Below, piece by piece: positions 7,391-17,300 of a DNA stretch of 64,000 bases. The translations under genes were made by a program, and so were the position numbers. Positions within the stretch are counted from its first letter, which is position 1. Every line of letters begins with the position of its first letter. Source of the DNA: Candidatus Acetothermia bacterium (GTDB lineage: Bacteria > Bipolaricaulota > Bipolaricaulia > RBG-16-55-9 > JANLFV01). The stretch lies in the NCBI GenBank assembly GCA_024653345.1, contig JANLFV010000005.1:64790-128789 (forward strand), given 5' to 3'. The notes under the pieces are model-generated. The model saw only the letters and a program-made list of their open reading frames with translations. It was not told where the DNA came from and made no database searches.

Positions 7391-9048
7391 CGGGCGATAC
7401 AGTATCTGACCCCATTCCCTCTTCTTAGCAGGGCATTCCCCGCGGCCTGCCCAGCGAAGACCGGCCTCCCGGAGAGGTCCCAGACTCGGACGGCGATCGA
7501 CTCGATCCCTCGGCCTTGGACGATAAAGCGCGAGCCGGTGAAGGCCACCTTCTCGACCGTCAGGGCAGCTGTGCTTGGAGCCAGCCCAGCGGCCGCGGCG
7601 GCGGAGCCGCTCACAGGCGTCCCGCCGATCCAGAGCGCGATCAGCTCCAGCATCTTGCTATCGTCGATCGTCTGGCCCCCGGTGTTCGGGACCGCCTCGC
7701 CGTTGATCCAGAACGAGATCGCGCGGAGGATCTCCTGGTCGCCGATCACCAGGTCGGGATTGGCCGCACCCGGCGGATCGCCCGGGACGAGTGCCGCGAT
7801 CGCCTGCTCGATCGAGAGCCCTCCCGGCGGAGGAGGCCCGCCGACGGTGACGGTGAAGGTCCAAGCGGCCATCCCGAGGTGGCCGGAGTTGTCCGCGGCC
7901 CAAAGCTGGACGAAGACCTCGCCCCTGGCCAGCGAGAGCCCGAGCTGGCTGAGGTTCACGCTGAACTTCTCCCCGTCCCAGCCCACGCCGCGGTCGCCCT
8001 TCCGGAACTCCCTCAGCCCCTGGGCGTCCCAGAGCCTCAAGAGAAGCGTCTCGGGATTCACGCCGCTCCCGGGATCGAGGACCCGAGCGGAGACCGCCGG
8101 CTGAGCAATTCCCACCGGCCCAAAAGGCTGGAGCTCGAAGAACTCCGGCGGGGCGAGGTCCGAGACCTGCCCCACGGTCAGCTCGCCATTGACCAGCAGG
8201 GGGTGCATCAGCCGGCCCTGGTCGTCGAACATGCTCACCACCTCGACCTTCAGGGCGCTCTCGCCGAGCAGGACGCCCTTGAATTGGACCCGCCCGAGCA
8301 CGATCCCCGCATCGCCCTGCTTCACGATGTTCTCATCGTCGCTGGCTGAGAAGTCGATGGAGTTCTTGTCTACGGCCACCTGGGCCTGGGCCTGCCCGGC
8401 GAAGGCGATGAACACCACGCCGAGGATGTCGGCGAGATCGCCCTCAGCCAGGCTGACCCGGACCCGGTAGCTCGAGAGGCCCTCGGGGGCCTCAGTGAGG
8501 ATGACCGGCACTTCCACGACCGCGCCGGCATAGACGCTGTCGCTCCCTCCCACAACTGCCGGGAGCCCAGGGGTGAGGTTGCTATAGACTCGCAACTCCC
8601 CAGCCTGGGTGGCGACATCGAAGGGATTCCCCAGGTCGTCCCTCATCTCTCCGACCAGGACCTCTAACGAGCTCTGGCCCGTGAGCGTCCCGCGGAGACG
8701 CAGCACGGCCAGCGTAATCCCCGAGGCCCCGGCCTCGACCTGATGGAGCCGATCGACCGATTTGATCTTAACGCTATCTCTGTCCGGAGCGAGCTCCACC
8801 CGCGCGTCCTCGCGGAAGGTCTCGGGGAAGGAGAGGGCCTCGACCTCCCCGACCACACCGGTCCCAAGCCGGACCGTAAGCTCGAACTCTGCCAGCCCCC
8901 GAGGAGCGCTGTTTAGGATCACCGCTAGCTCCGTCGCCGCACCGAGCGGGGACTGCCCCTGGCCGATGGTCACCGTCTGGGCTAGGCCAACGCCAGCCGC
9001 TGAGGAGACAGCCAGCAATGCCAATAGGATGCCAGTGAAGGCTCTCAT
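7360..9048 (-). CDS. secreted cohesin-like surface protein, 3' end truncated by IS110
   Basis: A signal peptide (MRAFTGILLALLAVSSAAGVGLAQ) precedes two related beta-sandwich modules resembling cohesin domains, an Ig-like module, and a duplicated dockerin-like helical segment (IGDQEILRAISFWINGEAVP and IDDSKMLELIALWIGGTPV). Last comes the beginning of a FlgD-Ig-like C-terminal domain (VRVWDLSGRPVFAGQAAGNAL). The paralogue at 9264-13250 continues with about 35 more residues. Here the frame instead runs into IS110-derived sequence after residue about 540. ATG 9048 has a TAGGAGGTGG site. Whether the truncated protein is still sorted is unknown. Confidence 0.65.
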   Translation of the reverse strand: MRAFTGILLALLAVSSAAGVGLAQTVTIGQGQSPLGAATELAVILNSAPRGLAEFELTVRLGTGVVGEVEALSFPETFREDARVELAPDRDSVKIKSVDRLHQVEAGASGITLAVLRLRGTLTGQSSLEVLVGEMRDDLGNPFDVATQAGELRVYSNLTPGLPAVVGGSDSVYAGAVVEVPVILTEAPEGLSSYRVRVSLAEGDLADILGVVFIAFAGQAQAQVAVDKNSIDFSASDDENIVKQGDAGIVLGRVQFKGVLLGESALKVEVVSMFDDQGRLMHPLLVNGELTVGQVSDLAPPEFFELQPFGPVGIAQPAVSARVLDPGSGVNPETLLLRLWDAQGLREFRKGDRGVGWDGEKFSVNLSQLGLSLARGEVFVQLWAADNSGHLGMAAWTFTVTVGGPPPPGGLSIEQAIAALVPGDPPGAANPDLVIGDQEILRAISFWINGEAVPNTGGQTIDDSKMLELIALWIGGTPVSGSAAAAAGLAPSTAALTVEKVAFTGSRFIVQGRGIESIAVRVWDLSGRPVFAGQAAGNALLRRGNGVRYCIARQVDASPGVR

Positions 9049-9182
9049 GACCCCACCTCCTAGGATCGTGAGCTTCAACATCGGACCATCTTAGCAGATG
9101 GGCCTCTAGAAAGGAAAAGTGTGGGTGGCAAGAGGGGGATAAGCTCAGCTGGGCCTTGAAGGGGGCGGCGTGAGGAAAACTA

Positions 9183-9210
9183 GAGCCCCCGAGCTTCTGC
9201 TCGGGGGCTC
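9183..9210 (-). terminator. Rho-independent terminator of the surface locus
   Basis: A perfect 12-bp stem, GAGCCCCCGAGC / GCTCGGGGGCTC, with a TTCT loop. It is followed on the minus strand by TAGTTTTCC. It lies about 55 bases after the stop of the 9264-13250 gene. Confidence 0.85.
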
Positions 9211-9263
9211 CTCATCTCCGTCCATCAGCGTGCGCACGGGTCATACGTGCGCACGTTCAGATC

Positions 9264-12200
9264 CTACCTCAAGACGACCAACTTGCGGACCTCGGTCTGC
9301 ACGACCGCTCCGTCCGCGCCACGGACGGTCACGGCGTAGAGATAGACGCCGTTGGCCCAGGCTCCGCCGTCCACCGCCAGGGCATTCCCCGTGGCCTTCC
9401 CGGAGAAGACCAAGCTCCCGGCGAGGTTCCAGACCCTAGCCTCGACGGAGGCCACGCCGACGCCCTCGACCACGAACCTCGAGCCGGTGAACTTGACCGC
9501 GTCCACCTTGAGGGCCACCGGCGCACCGGCGACCTCAATAGAGAGCGGTCTCACCGCACCGGAACCGTCGCTCGTGGTGTAGCTCCCGGCGATGGTGTAG
9601 CTCCCCGGGGCGGCGTCGGCGGGGACGGTGACCTTATAGCTCACGGTCCCGGCCCCGAGGACGAGCCACTTGGTCTCGCTCGGCTTGTAGAAGGCCGAGC
9701 TGTTCTCCAGTGGGGTGATCGTCCAGCCGGCCGGCAGGCTCTCGGTCAGCAGCAGCCCCTTCACCTCGCCGTTGAAAGCCACGGTGACGGTGAAGGCCTC
9801 CCCAGGCGCCACCCTGGAGGGTGACGCCTGGTGGTTGATCTCTACTGCTGACCTAGTGGCGAAAAAACTGCCGAGCCACTCGAAGAAGTTGAAGCCCTTC
9901 TTCTGGGGCTGAGCCGACTGGCCCGCGGCCATCGCGACCGGGGTCCCGTCGATCCACATCCCGACGAGCTGGAGGATCTTGGCATCGTCGATCTTCAGCC
10001 CGTCGGTCCCGGGGACGATGGTGTCCTCGACCCAGAGCTCGACCGCCCAGGTGATGTCCGGGTCCTCGATGATCGTCGGGCTCCCGGAGTGCTGGGCCAC
10101 GGCCTGCTCAATGGTGAGCATGATCGGCCCGGTGACATGGACATTGATCGTCTTGCTATCGTCATTGGTCTTCAGCTCGACGGTGAAGTCACCGCCCTCG
10201 GTGAACTTGTAGTCGAAGGTCACCGTCGTCGCCGCTGAGGGGTTGATCGTCTTAGTGACGGACTTGGTCCCGACAACCGTCCCGCCCTTGCTCACGATGA
10301 GGGTGATCTCCTGGGTCCCCTCTTCCGTCCCGGTGTTCTGGATCTCGGCGATATACTGGACAGCCACGCCCTTGTCCGCGCTGGTCGGGCCGGTGAAGGA
10401 CTTGATGGTGAACATGTAGCTCGGGCAGATCAAGTCGCTGGAGCAGACCGGCTTGTCCAGGAACGGCTTGTAGTTGACCTTATCAGTCACGCGGTCGCCG
10501 ATCCCGTTGGGGTTCGTGCTGTGCTTCGGCCCGGAGGGCTCGCCCCACCAGTTGTTGGTGGCGTCGATCGACTCACCCGGCTGGAGCGCGCTCGCATCGA
10601 CCCCGAACTTCTCGTTCCGGGCGATGTTGTTCTGGTTGATCGCGTTGTCCATGACCTTGCGGACCTCGACTCCGACAGCATTCCTCCGGATCGCATTGTC
10701 ATGGATCTTCGTCCCGGTAGAGTTGAGCAGCACGCCGGTCCCGAGGCCATTGGCCCCGTGGATCTGGTTCTCGGAGACCTCGATCCCCGTCCCGCGCTGG
10801 ATGACATCGATCGAGACGCCGATCCCGTTCCCGACGAGCTTGTTGCCCTTGATGATCCCAGTGATCAAGTCCCGGCCAGCATAGAGGGCGATTCCCTCCT
10901 TAGTGTTATTCTCGGCAGTGTTGCCTTCGATTGTGATGTTCTGGCCGATCTGCCGCCCGGCCGCGCCCGTCCGGATGCCCGCGTAGTTGCCGCTCGCGGT
11001 GTTGTTCCGGACGGTGATGTTGCTCAGGTCCTCGTTGGCGTTGACCTGGACCCCGTCCCCGACGGTGTCGCGGTTCCGGTCGTTCCCGGCGAAGTGGCTG
11101 TTCTCGACCAGGATGTTGCTCACATTCCGGGTCCCGCTCACCTGGACGCCGTGGTCATTGTTCGTGTCGCAGGTCGTCGGGTCGATGGTCACATTCCGGA
11201 CAGAGTCACCGGCGATCAGGATCCCCGAGCCGCGCCCGACCGCGCCGCGGGTGCCGTTGAAGTTGAAGGCCCCGTCCTTGATCTTGACGGTGTCGATGTC
11301 CCCGGCGACGACGGTAGCGGCTTCAGGCTTACCACCGGCGCTGGCGTCGGACTCCAGCCGGAGGCCGAAGGTCCCGTTGCCGTTCCCGGTCGTGTTCGTG
11401 ACGGTGACCATGCTCTGGTCGCCGTTGTCAGTGGCCAGCGCGATCCCATCGCCGTTGTCTCCAACATCATAGGTATTCCCGCCAATTCCGGGTTCGGCCT
11501 GGCTCTCGATCGCGGTGACATTCGTGAAGGTGATCTCGCGGATGTCGCCGCTGCGGACTGTAGGCAAGTCAGTATCGGTCTCCAGGCGGAAGCCGCCGAG
11601 GAAGTTCCTTGTGGCGTTCTCGTTCTCGAAGCTGATCCGGGAGATCTCCGCCCGCTCGGTCCGCATGAAGACCCCGAACCCGAGGCCGGATGAGCCAGCA
11701 GGGGCTGCTCCCGGTGCTGCAGAGGGGTTCCCACCGTTCTCGCGATAGTCGTTCCCGGAGAAGGTGATGCTCTCGATCCGGAAGCCTTCGCCCCACGCCA
11801 CAGCACTACCATTGATTGTGGAGTCATGGTAGACGCCGAAGCCATCGCCGTAGGGCGCTTCAATTACCAGTCCAATGTAGTCACCCACGCCGTTGTTGTG
11901 GAACTTGTTGTTGGTGACGGTGGAGCGGTCGAAGTCGCCGTTGTTGGCGATGCAGACGCCGTTGTTGAAGTTCTGGCGGAAGTCGTTCCCGTCCAAGAGC
12001 AGGCTCTCTACGCGCCCGTTGGCCTCGATGGCCAAGCCATTCCCGTGACGGCAGGGGACGAGCGAGGACGCGGGCGGGAAGGTCTCGTCCCAGCCGCGGT
12101 TGCTGTTGATCGCGTTGTTGACGATCTTCAGGTCGCGGACATCTGTGATATTCTGTGTTATGTAGATGCCGTTACCTTGTCCTGTCCCTGGAACGGCAGC

Positions 12201-13250
12201 TGGGCCGTTGTGTGTGATGCCTTGGTCCGGCGTGGCGCCTCTGTTGTTGCTGATGGTCACGTTCTCACCGAGCCGCCCGATGTGGTCAAACGCGATGCCG
12301 TTCCTGGTGTTGAACTGGATCAGGTTCCGGTCAATGATTGTGTCTCGAACCTCAGTGACCGGCCCGCAGAACCGGATCCCGTCAGCCGGAGGAGTCGCCG
12401 CCCCAGCCCGGTAGATCTCGTTGTTGATGATCGCCAGCTGCTCGACGGTCGTGCTGTTGAAGAAATGGATGTTAGCGAAGTTAACTGGAAGCACCCTGGG
12501 GCTGCCGGCTCCCACGGGTAGGGGGACCCCGTTGCCGTTGTCGTCGAAGATGTTACCATCGATGACGACATTCCTGGCCAAGCCTCTCCGTCCGATTGCG
12601 CCGACAGTGTTGTCGAACTGCAAGCCATCGCCAGCGTTATTGCGGATCTCGTTGTTCAAGATCCGGATGGTGTCGATGGCATTGATAGCCATGTAAGTGA
12701 ACAGGATGGCCTCAGCGCCGTTGGCGCGGAGTGTGTTGTTCTGGATCGTGATGTTCTCAATTGCGGGTGCTGGAGTTACACCGGGCGGAGGAGCACCAAC
12801 ACCGCAGGTCGTGTTTAGAGGATCAGTGACGCAGATCCCTGCACCAGCAGTGTTTGTGATCGTGAACCCCTGGTCTGCAGCCGGCCCGCCGATGGTGACG
12901 CCGCGGTTGACGATGTTGACGAGGCCACCAGCACGAGCGCCAGTGATGATAGTTGCAGTAGCACCGTTTGTGGACCGCAGTGTCAAGTTCTCGATGAAGA
13001 TATTTGCCGCTAATGCCCCTAGGTTATAGGTGCCAGGGAAGACGACGCAGGTATCGCCGGCCGCGGCGACCTTGCCCGCGTCAGGCCCGGCTCCGAGTGG
13101 CGCGCCGGTGACGCAGTTCACCAGGTCAGGGGCGGTCGTGACCCTTAGCTCCTTCCCGAAGGCCGTCCCGCTGATTGCCAGCGCCAACATTAACACGATT
13201 GACGCGATGAAAGCCGTCCGAGATTTCGGTCCGAATCTACTCAGTTTCAA
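9264..13250 (-). CDS. giant secreted right-handed beta-helix protein with sorting-type C-terminus
   Basis: About 1328 residues. From the TTG start the signal peptide is LKLSRFGPKSRTAFIASIVL followed by MLALAISGTAFG. Residues about 45-900 are Asn/Gly/Ile-rich NosD-like parallel beta-helix repeats (patterns such as ITIQNNTLRANGAEAI). A CARDB-like adhesion module follows, then the dockerin-like pair (DITWAVELWVEDTIVPGT and IDDAKILQLVGMWIDGTPV), a DUF11/NEW3-like domain, and a C-terminal FlgD-like domain ending GVYLYAVTV...VRKLVVLR. AGGAGG lies 6 bases before TTG 13250, and the ATG inside AGGAGGTATG is out of frame. A polysaccharide-binding or degrading surface role is plausible but unproven. Confidence 0.75.
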   Translation of the reverse strand: MKLSRFGPKSRTAFIASIVLMLALAISGTAFGKELRVTTAPDLVNCVTGAPLGAGPDAGKVAAAGDTCVVFPGTYNLGALAANIFIENLTLRSTNGATATIITGARAGGLVNIVNRGVTIGGPAADQGFTITNTAGAGICVTDPLNTTCGVGAPPPGVTPAPAIENITIQNNTLRANGAEAILFTYMAINAIDTIRILNNEIRNNAGDGLQFDNTVGAIGRRGLARNVVIDGNIFDDNGNGVPLPVGAGSPRVLPVNFANIHFFNSTTVEQLAIINNEIYRAGAATPPADGIRFCGPVTEVRDTIIDRNLIQFNTRNGIAFDHIGRLGENVTISNNRGATPDQGITHNGPAAVPGTGQGNGIYITQNITDVRDLKIVNNAINSNRGWDETFPPASSLVPCRHGNGLAIEANGRVESLLLDGNDFRQNFNNGVCIANNGDFDRSTVTNNKFHNNGVGDYIGLVIEAPYGDGFGVYHDSTINGSAVAWGEGFRIESITFSGNDYRENGGNPSAAPGAAPAGSSGLGFGVFMRTERAEISRISFENENATRNFLGGFRLETDTDLPTVRSGDIREITFTNVTAIESQAEPGIGGNTYDVGDNGDGIALATDNGDQSMVTVTNTTGNGNGTFGLRLESDASAGGKPEAATVVAGDIDTVKIKDGAFNFNGTRGAVGRGSGILIAGDSVRNVTIDPTTCDTNNDHGVQVSGTRNVSNILVENSHFAGNDRNRDTVGDGVQVNANEDLSNITVRNNTASGNYAGIRTGAAGRQIGQNITIEGNTAENNTKEGIALYAGRDLITGIIKGNKLVGNGIGVSIDVIQRGTGIEVSENQIHGANGLGTGVLLNSTGTKIHDNAIRRNAVGVEVRKVMDNAINQNNIARNEKFGVDASALQPGESIDATNNWWGEPSGPKHSTNPNGIGDRVTDKVNYKPFLDKPVCSSDLICPSYMFTIKSFTGPTSADKGVAVQYIAEIQNTGTEEGTQEITLIVSKGGTVVGTKSVTKTINPSAATTVTFDYKFTEGGDFTVELKTNDDSKTINVHVTGPIMLTIEQAVAQHSGSPTIIEDPDITWAVELWVEDTIVPGTDGLKIDDAKILQLVGMWIDGTPVAMAAGQSAQPQKKGFNFFEWLGSFFATRSAVEINHQASPSRVAPGEAFTVTVAFNGEVKGLLLTESLPAGWTITPLENSSAFYKPSETKWLVLGAGTVSYKVTVPADAAPGSYTIAGSYTTSDGSGAVRPLSIEVAGAPVALKVDAVKFTGSRFVVEGVGVASVEARVWNLAGSLVFSGKATGNALAVDGGAWANGVYLYAVTVRGADGAVVQTEVRKLVVLR

Positions 13251-13327
13251 CTCATACCTCCTTCGTTGCTTATTTGTCCAATAATCTTCTCCACTCGCTC
13301 TCCTCGCGAAGTTTATCATCTTTCTCG

Positions 13328-14233
13328 CTAGAAGACAAACTCCGCGCTCAGGACCAGGGTGTCGCCCACGCCCTCGCCCGAGATCAGCTTATTCTGGACC
13401 CAGGCGAAGTCGATCAAGAGCGGCGCCAGGTTCAGGCCCGCGCCGGCGGTGAACCCGAGCTCCCCGCCCTCGGGGAGCGTGACCCCGGCTCGGATCCGGA
13501 CGACCTCGAGGTTGAACTCCGCCCCGAAGCGGATCGTGGCGGCGATGTCGCTCCCGAAGTCATACTCCGCGGCCAGGAGGAAGCCGTTCAGCATGTAGGC
13601 CCCGCCGAGGCGGAACATCGAGCCGACCTTGTCCACGGCCCCGGTGCTCCACTTGATCCTGGTGTCGCCGATGTCGAAGGCCGCCACCCCGAGGGAGAGG
13701 CCCTCGACCACGCCGCTCACCAGCAGGCCGGCGTCGAACCCGAAGCCGTTCCCGCTCGCCCCGGCCAGGGACTGGTTGTAGGCCTTGACTGTCCCCCCGG
13801 CGAACCCGATCCCGGCGATGTTCAGGGCGAAGGACCCGCCGAGGAGCATCTCGTTGTCGTTCACCGTGCCGATCTGGTTCCCGTTCTCGTCATACTGCGG
13901 GATCCCGGCGATGTTGATCCCCATGTAAGTGGCGGCCACGGAGAAGCCGGCGATGTTGGTGATCCCGCTTAAGAAGTTGAAGTTGATGTCGGCCATGAAC
14001 TTGTTCGTATACATCCCGCCGATCCGGGGGCCGCCCGCCAGGGCGATCCCCGCCGGGTTCCAGTAGGTGGCCGAGTAGGAGTCGGCGATGGCCACGAAGG
14101 CCCCGCCCATCCCGAGGGCCCGCGCATCCACGCCGTCACGGAACCCGGCGAAGGCCCCCACGCCCTCCTCGGCCAGGCCCACTACCCCGGCGATGAGGAT
14201 CAGCGCTAGTCCCAAGACGATTGCTCTTTTCAT
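13328..14233 (-). CDS. PorV/UPF0164-like outer-membrane beta-barrel
   Basis: A 301-residue protein with a signal peptide (MKRAIVLGLALILIAGVVGLA). It has the PorV/PorQ family entry FRDGVDARALGMGGAFVAI followed by YWNPAGIAL, alternating hydrophobic strands throughout, and a terminal Phe typical of barrels. PorV is the outer-membrane shuttle protein of type IX secretion, and related proteins occur in other diderms. It lies between two large secreted proteins with related C-terminal domains. A strong GAGGAGGTATAG site precedes ATG 14233. Confidence 0.7.
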   Translation of the reverse strand: MKRAIVLGLALILIAGVVGLAEEGVGAFAGFRDGVDARALGMGGAFVAIADSYSATYWNPAGIALAGGPRIGGMYTNKFMADINFNFLSGITNIAGFSVAATYMGINIAGIPQYDENGNQIGTVNDNEMLLGGSFALNIAGIGFAGGTVKAYNQSLAGASGNGFGFDAGLLVSGVVEGLSLGVAAFDIGDTRIKWSTGAVDKVGSMFRLGGAYMLNGFLLAAEYDFGSDIAATIRFGAEFNLEVVRIRAGVTLPEGGELGFTAGAGLNLAPLLIDFAWVQNKLISGEGVGDTLVLSAEFVF

Positions 14234-14280
14234 CTTAACTATACCTCCTCACTTTCGTTATCTCCATCCGCTCTTCCTCC

Positions 14281-14305
14281 CTGGAGGCCCCCTGCGGGGC
14301 CCCCA
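14281..14305 (-). terminator. GC-rich hairpin between surface genes
   Basis: CTGGAGGCCCC and GGGGCCCCCAG pair around CTGC, just after the 14328 stop codon. A second small stem (GAAGC/GCTTC) lies beside it. There is no U-run, so it may attenuate or stabilise the 3' end rather than terminate fully. Confidence 0.4.
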
Positions 14306-14327
14306 GGGAAGCTTCGCTTCTCTCCCA

Positions 14328-17300
14328 TCACCGGCGGATGACCAGCTTCATCACATTGCTGGTCTCGCTCCTGTTCTTCCCGATCGCCTGGATGATGTAG
14401 AGGTAGACGCCGTTCGCGCACTCCCCGCCGTTCCAGGAGAGGGTGCTCCCGGCCACCTCGCCCGAGTCGAAGACCATCCGACCAGCGAGATCATAGACCC
14501 AGACATGGATCTTCTGCACGCCCACACCGACGATCTTGAACATCGTCCGGACCGTGAGCGGGTTCGGCATGTTGAGGTAGCCAGTGACCCTTAGCTCGGC
14601 CGACTCGATGAAGACATCGTCATCGGAGGTGTCGGTCGGGTCGTCGGGGTCCTTGTAGCTGGCCTTGAGGGTGTCGCCCGGCTCGACGATCATCATCATG
14701 CCGGTCCCTGGCTCGCCGGAGGTGATCGGCTGGCTTAAGAAGACGCCGGTGTCCGGCCCGGTCTCGACGAGGTCGACCACGACCTTCGCGCCGGTCCGCG
14801 GGTTCTCCACGGTGAGCGCGCCCTTGATCGTGTCGACTACGCCGGCGGTCCGGTTCTCATCGCCATCCTCGACCGTGACATAGATGGTGTCGCCCACGAC
14901 GAACTTGGCCATGTCCCGGCCCTGAGAGTCGGTGAACCTTGTCCGGCTCGCGGTCGGTCCCGGCCAGATCGGTCTGGGGGCCAGCTCGGCCTTGGCCAGC
15001 CCGAAGTCGGTGGGGTTGTTCGGGTCATGATACATGACGAAGATCGTGTCGCGGTCCTCGATCTGGAGGACCCCATCGCCGACCATCGCCGGGGTCATCC
15101 CCTGCTCCGGCCGCCACATGGTGATCCCCTGGCCGTGGAAGACATGGGTGTTCGGCCCGGTCTCGACCATGACCATCGTCTCCTTGTCGCCGGTGTTCCG
15201 GTCGTAGAGGGTGACGACGAAGCTATCCGCCAGCTCTGACTGCTCGTCCTGGTCGCACTCCTCGATCTTGACGAACAGCTCCTGGCCCTTCTTCACCTTG
15301 TCGATCGGGTTCCAGGCCTCGGAGGTGAACCAGACCTTGTAGACTCCCGTGGCCTCGCCCTTCGGCCCTTCGCAGCTCGGCGCGCCGGCGCGAGCCGTGA
15401 AGACATCGCAGCTCTTCACTCTGGCTACGGCGTAGTCGCTGTCGAACGGGTCGTAGGTCCGCTGCTCCTTGTCCGCATACTCGACATAGATGGTGTCGCG
15501 GTTGTGCGCGGCGATGAAGCCTCGGAGGTCATCCTGCATGTCCTGCCGGCCGAACTCGGTCTCCGCGCCGATGAGCCTGATCCCGTCCCGGTTCCGGAAG
15601 ACGCCGGTGTTCAGGCCCGTCTCGACGAGCGGGACATGGAGCTCGCGCCCGCCGTTGGAGTTGTAGATGTTCACAAAGACGGTCTCTGCCAGGTCGCTAT
15701 CGACGTTCTCATCGTCGTCGCGGACGGTGACATAGATGTCCTCGACGATGTAGAACTCCTGCTTCTCCACGCCGTTCTCATTGGTGAAGGTCACCGTAGA
15801 GGGGTTCGGCTCGGCGACCTTGGCCACATCGAGGGCGAAGTCGCTCGGGTCGTTCGGGTCAGCGATCCCCGGCCCGACGACCGGCCCGGTGATGACCTTG
15901 ATCGGGGAGTCGAGCTGGACCGGGTTCATCCCGGTCGAGCGGGCCTTCCCCGTGATGACGAAGTCGCCGGCGACTGAAGAGGCCGTCGCCTTATAGGTCC
16001 ACTCCTTGGTCGCGCCAGGAGCTAAGTTCTGCTGGAAGTTCGAGACGCTCGCCGGGGTGAAGCCCTTGGGGAGCGTGTCCTTGTAGGCCACGAGATCGAG
16101 CGTCGTGGCCGTCTTGTTCGTGATCTTCACCGTGACATAGAAGGTCGCGCCGGGGGCCACGGAGTCGGGGACCGTCCGGGTGAACTCGATCCCGTCGCTG
16201 GTGGTAGCCGTCCCCTGGGCGACGACCGAGACCGTGCTCAGGCCCCTAGCCGCCGCAGTTGCCCCGACGGTGATCGTCGAGGAGACGGGGAAGGCATTGA
16301 TCCCCACGGCCTTGGCCGTCCCGGTGATCGTGTAGGTCCCGGGTGTAGAGCTAGCGGTCGCGGTGTAGGTGAAGGTCGCGGTCTTCCCGGCATCGAGGCT
16401 CGTGGCGAAGTCCGTCTTGCTCTCCGGGGTGAAGCCCGTGGGGAGCTTGTCGGAGAAGGCCGGGAGCTGCAGGGCCGCGCCGCTCTTGTTCGTCAGCTTG
16501 ACCGTGATGGTGAAGCTCGCTCCGGGGGCGACCGTCTTGGCGGAGAGCGCCCGGCAGAACTGAAGCTTCCCCGTGGCGTCGGTCGCACAGTCCTCAGTCA
16601 CGGGCGGCGGTGGGACCACCTCGCCCATTGGGGCGCGGTAGAAGGCCACGATCGTGTCCTTGTCCAGGACCTCGAGGACCAGGTCCTTGGAGGACTGGGG
16701 CGTCGTGCCGAACTTGTCCTGGAGCAGGACGCCGTCGACATTCCGGAAGATCCCGGTGTTCGGCCCCGTCTCGACGAGGGTGAGGATCTCGCTCGCCCCG
16801 GTCCGGGGGTTCATCAGGGTCACGCCCTCGATCGTCTCCACGGCCGTGGGGTCGCGGTTCTCATCGTCGTCCCACACGGTGACGAAGACATCGTTCCCGA
16901 CGTTCCAGAGGTTGACCTCCGTCCCGGCCCGATCGGTGATCTTGATCGTGGCGTAGGTGAACCCGATCTTCGCCAGGTCGGCGTCGATGTCGGACGGGTC
17001 GCTGGGGTCGGTGTAGAAGACATAGATGGTGTCGTTATCCTTCACTTCGAGGATCCCGTTGTTGGGGGTCGCGACCGCATTGTCCTTCAGGGGGGCGATG
17101 TAGAGCCCGGGGAAGTTGCGGAAGGTCCCGCTGTTCACCCCGATCTCCTGCATGACGAACCCGCCGTCGGTGGTCTCGACATCCCCGGTGTTGGGGTCGA
17201 CGACCTCGACGAGCGGGACTTTGCAGTGCTCGTCTGTCCCGGTTGCGGCGCACAGCTCATCCGTGAAGGTCCCTTGGATCAGCTCTACCTCATCGGAGTC

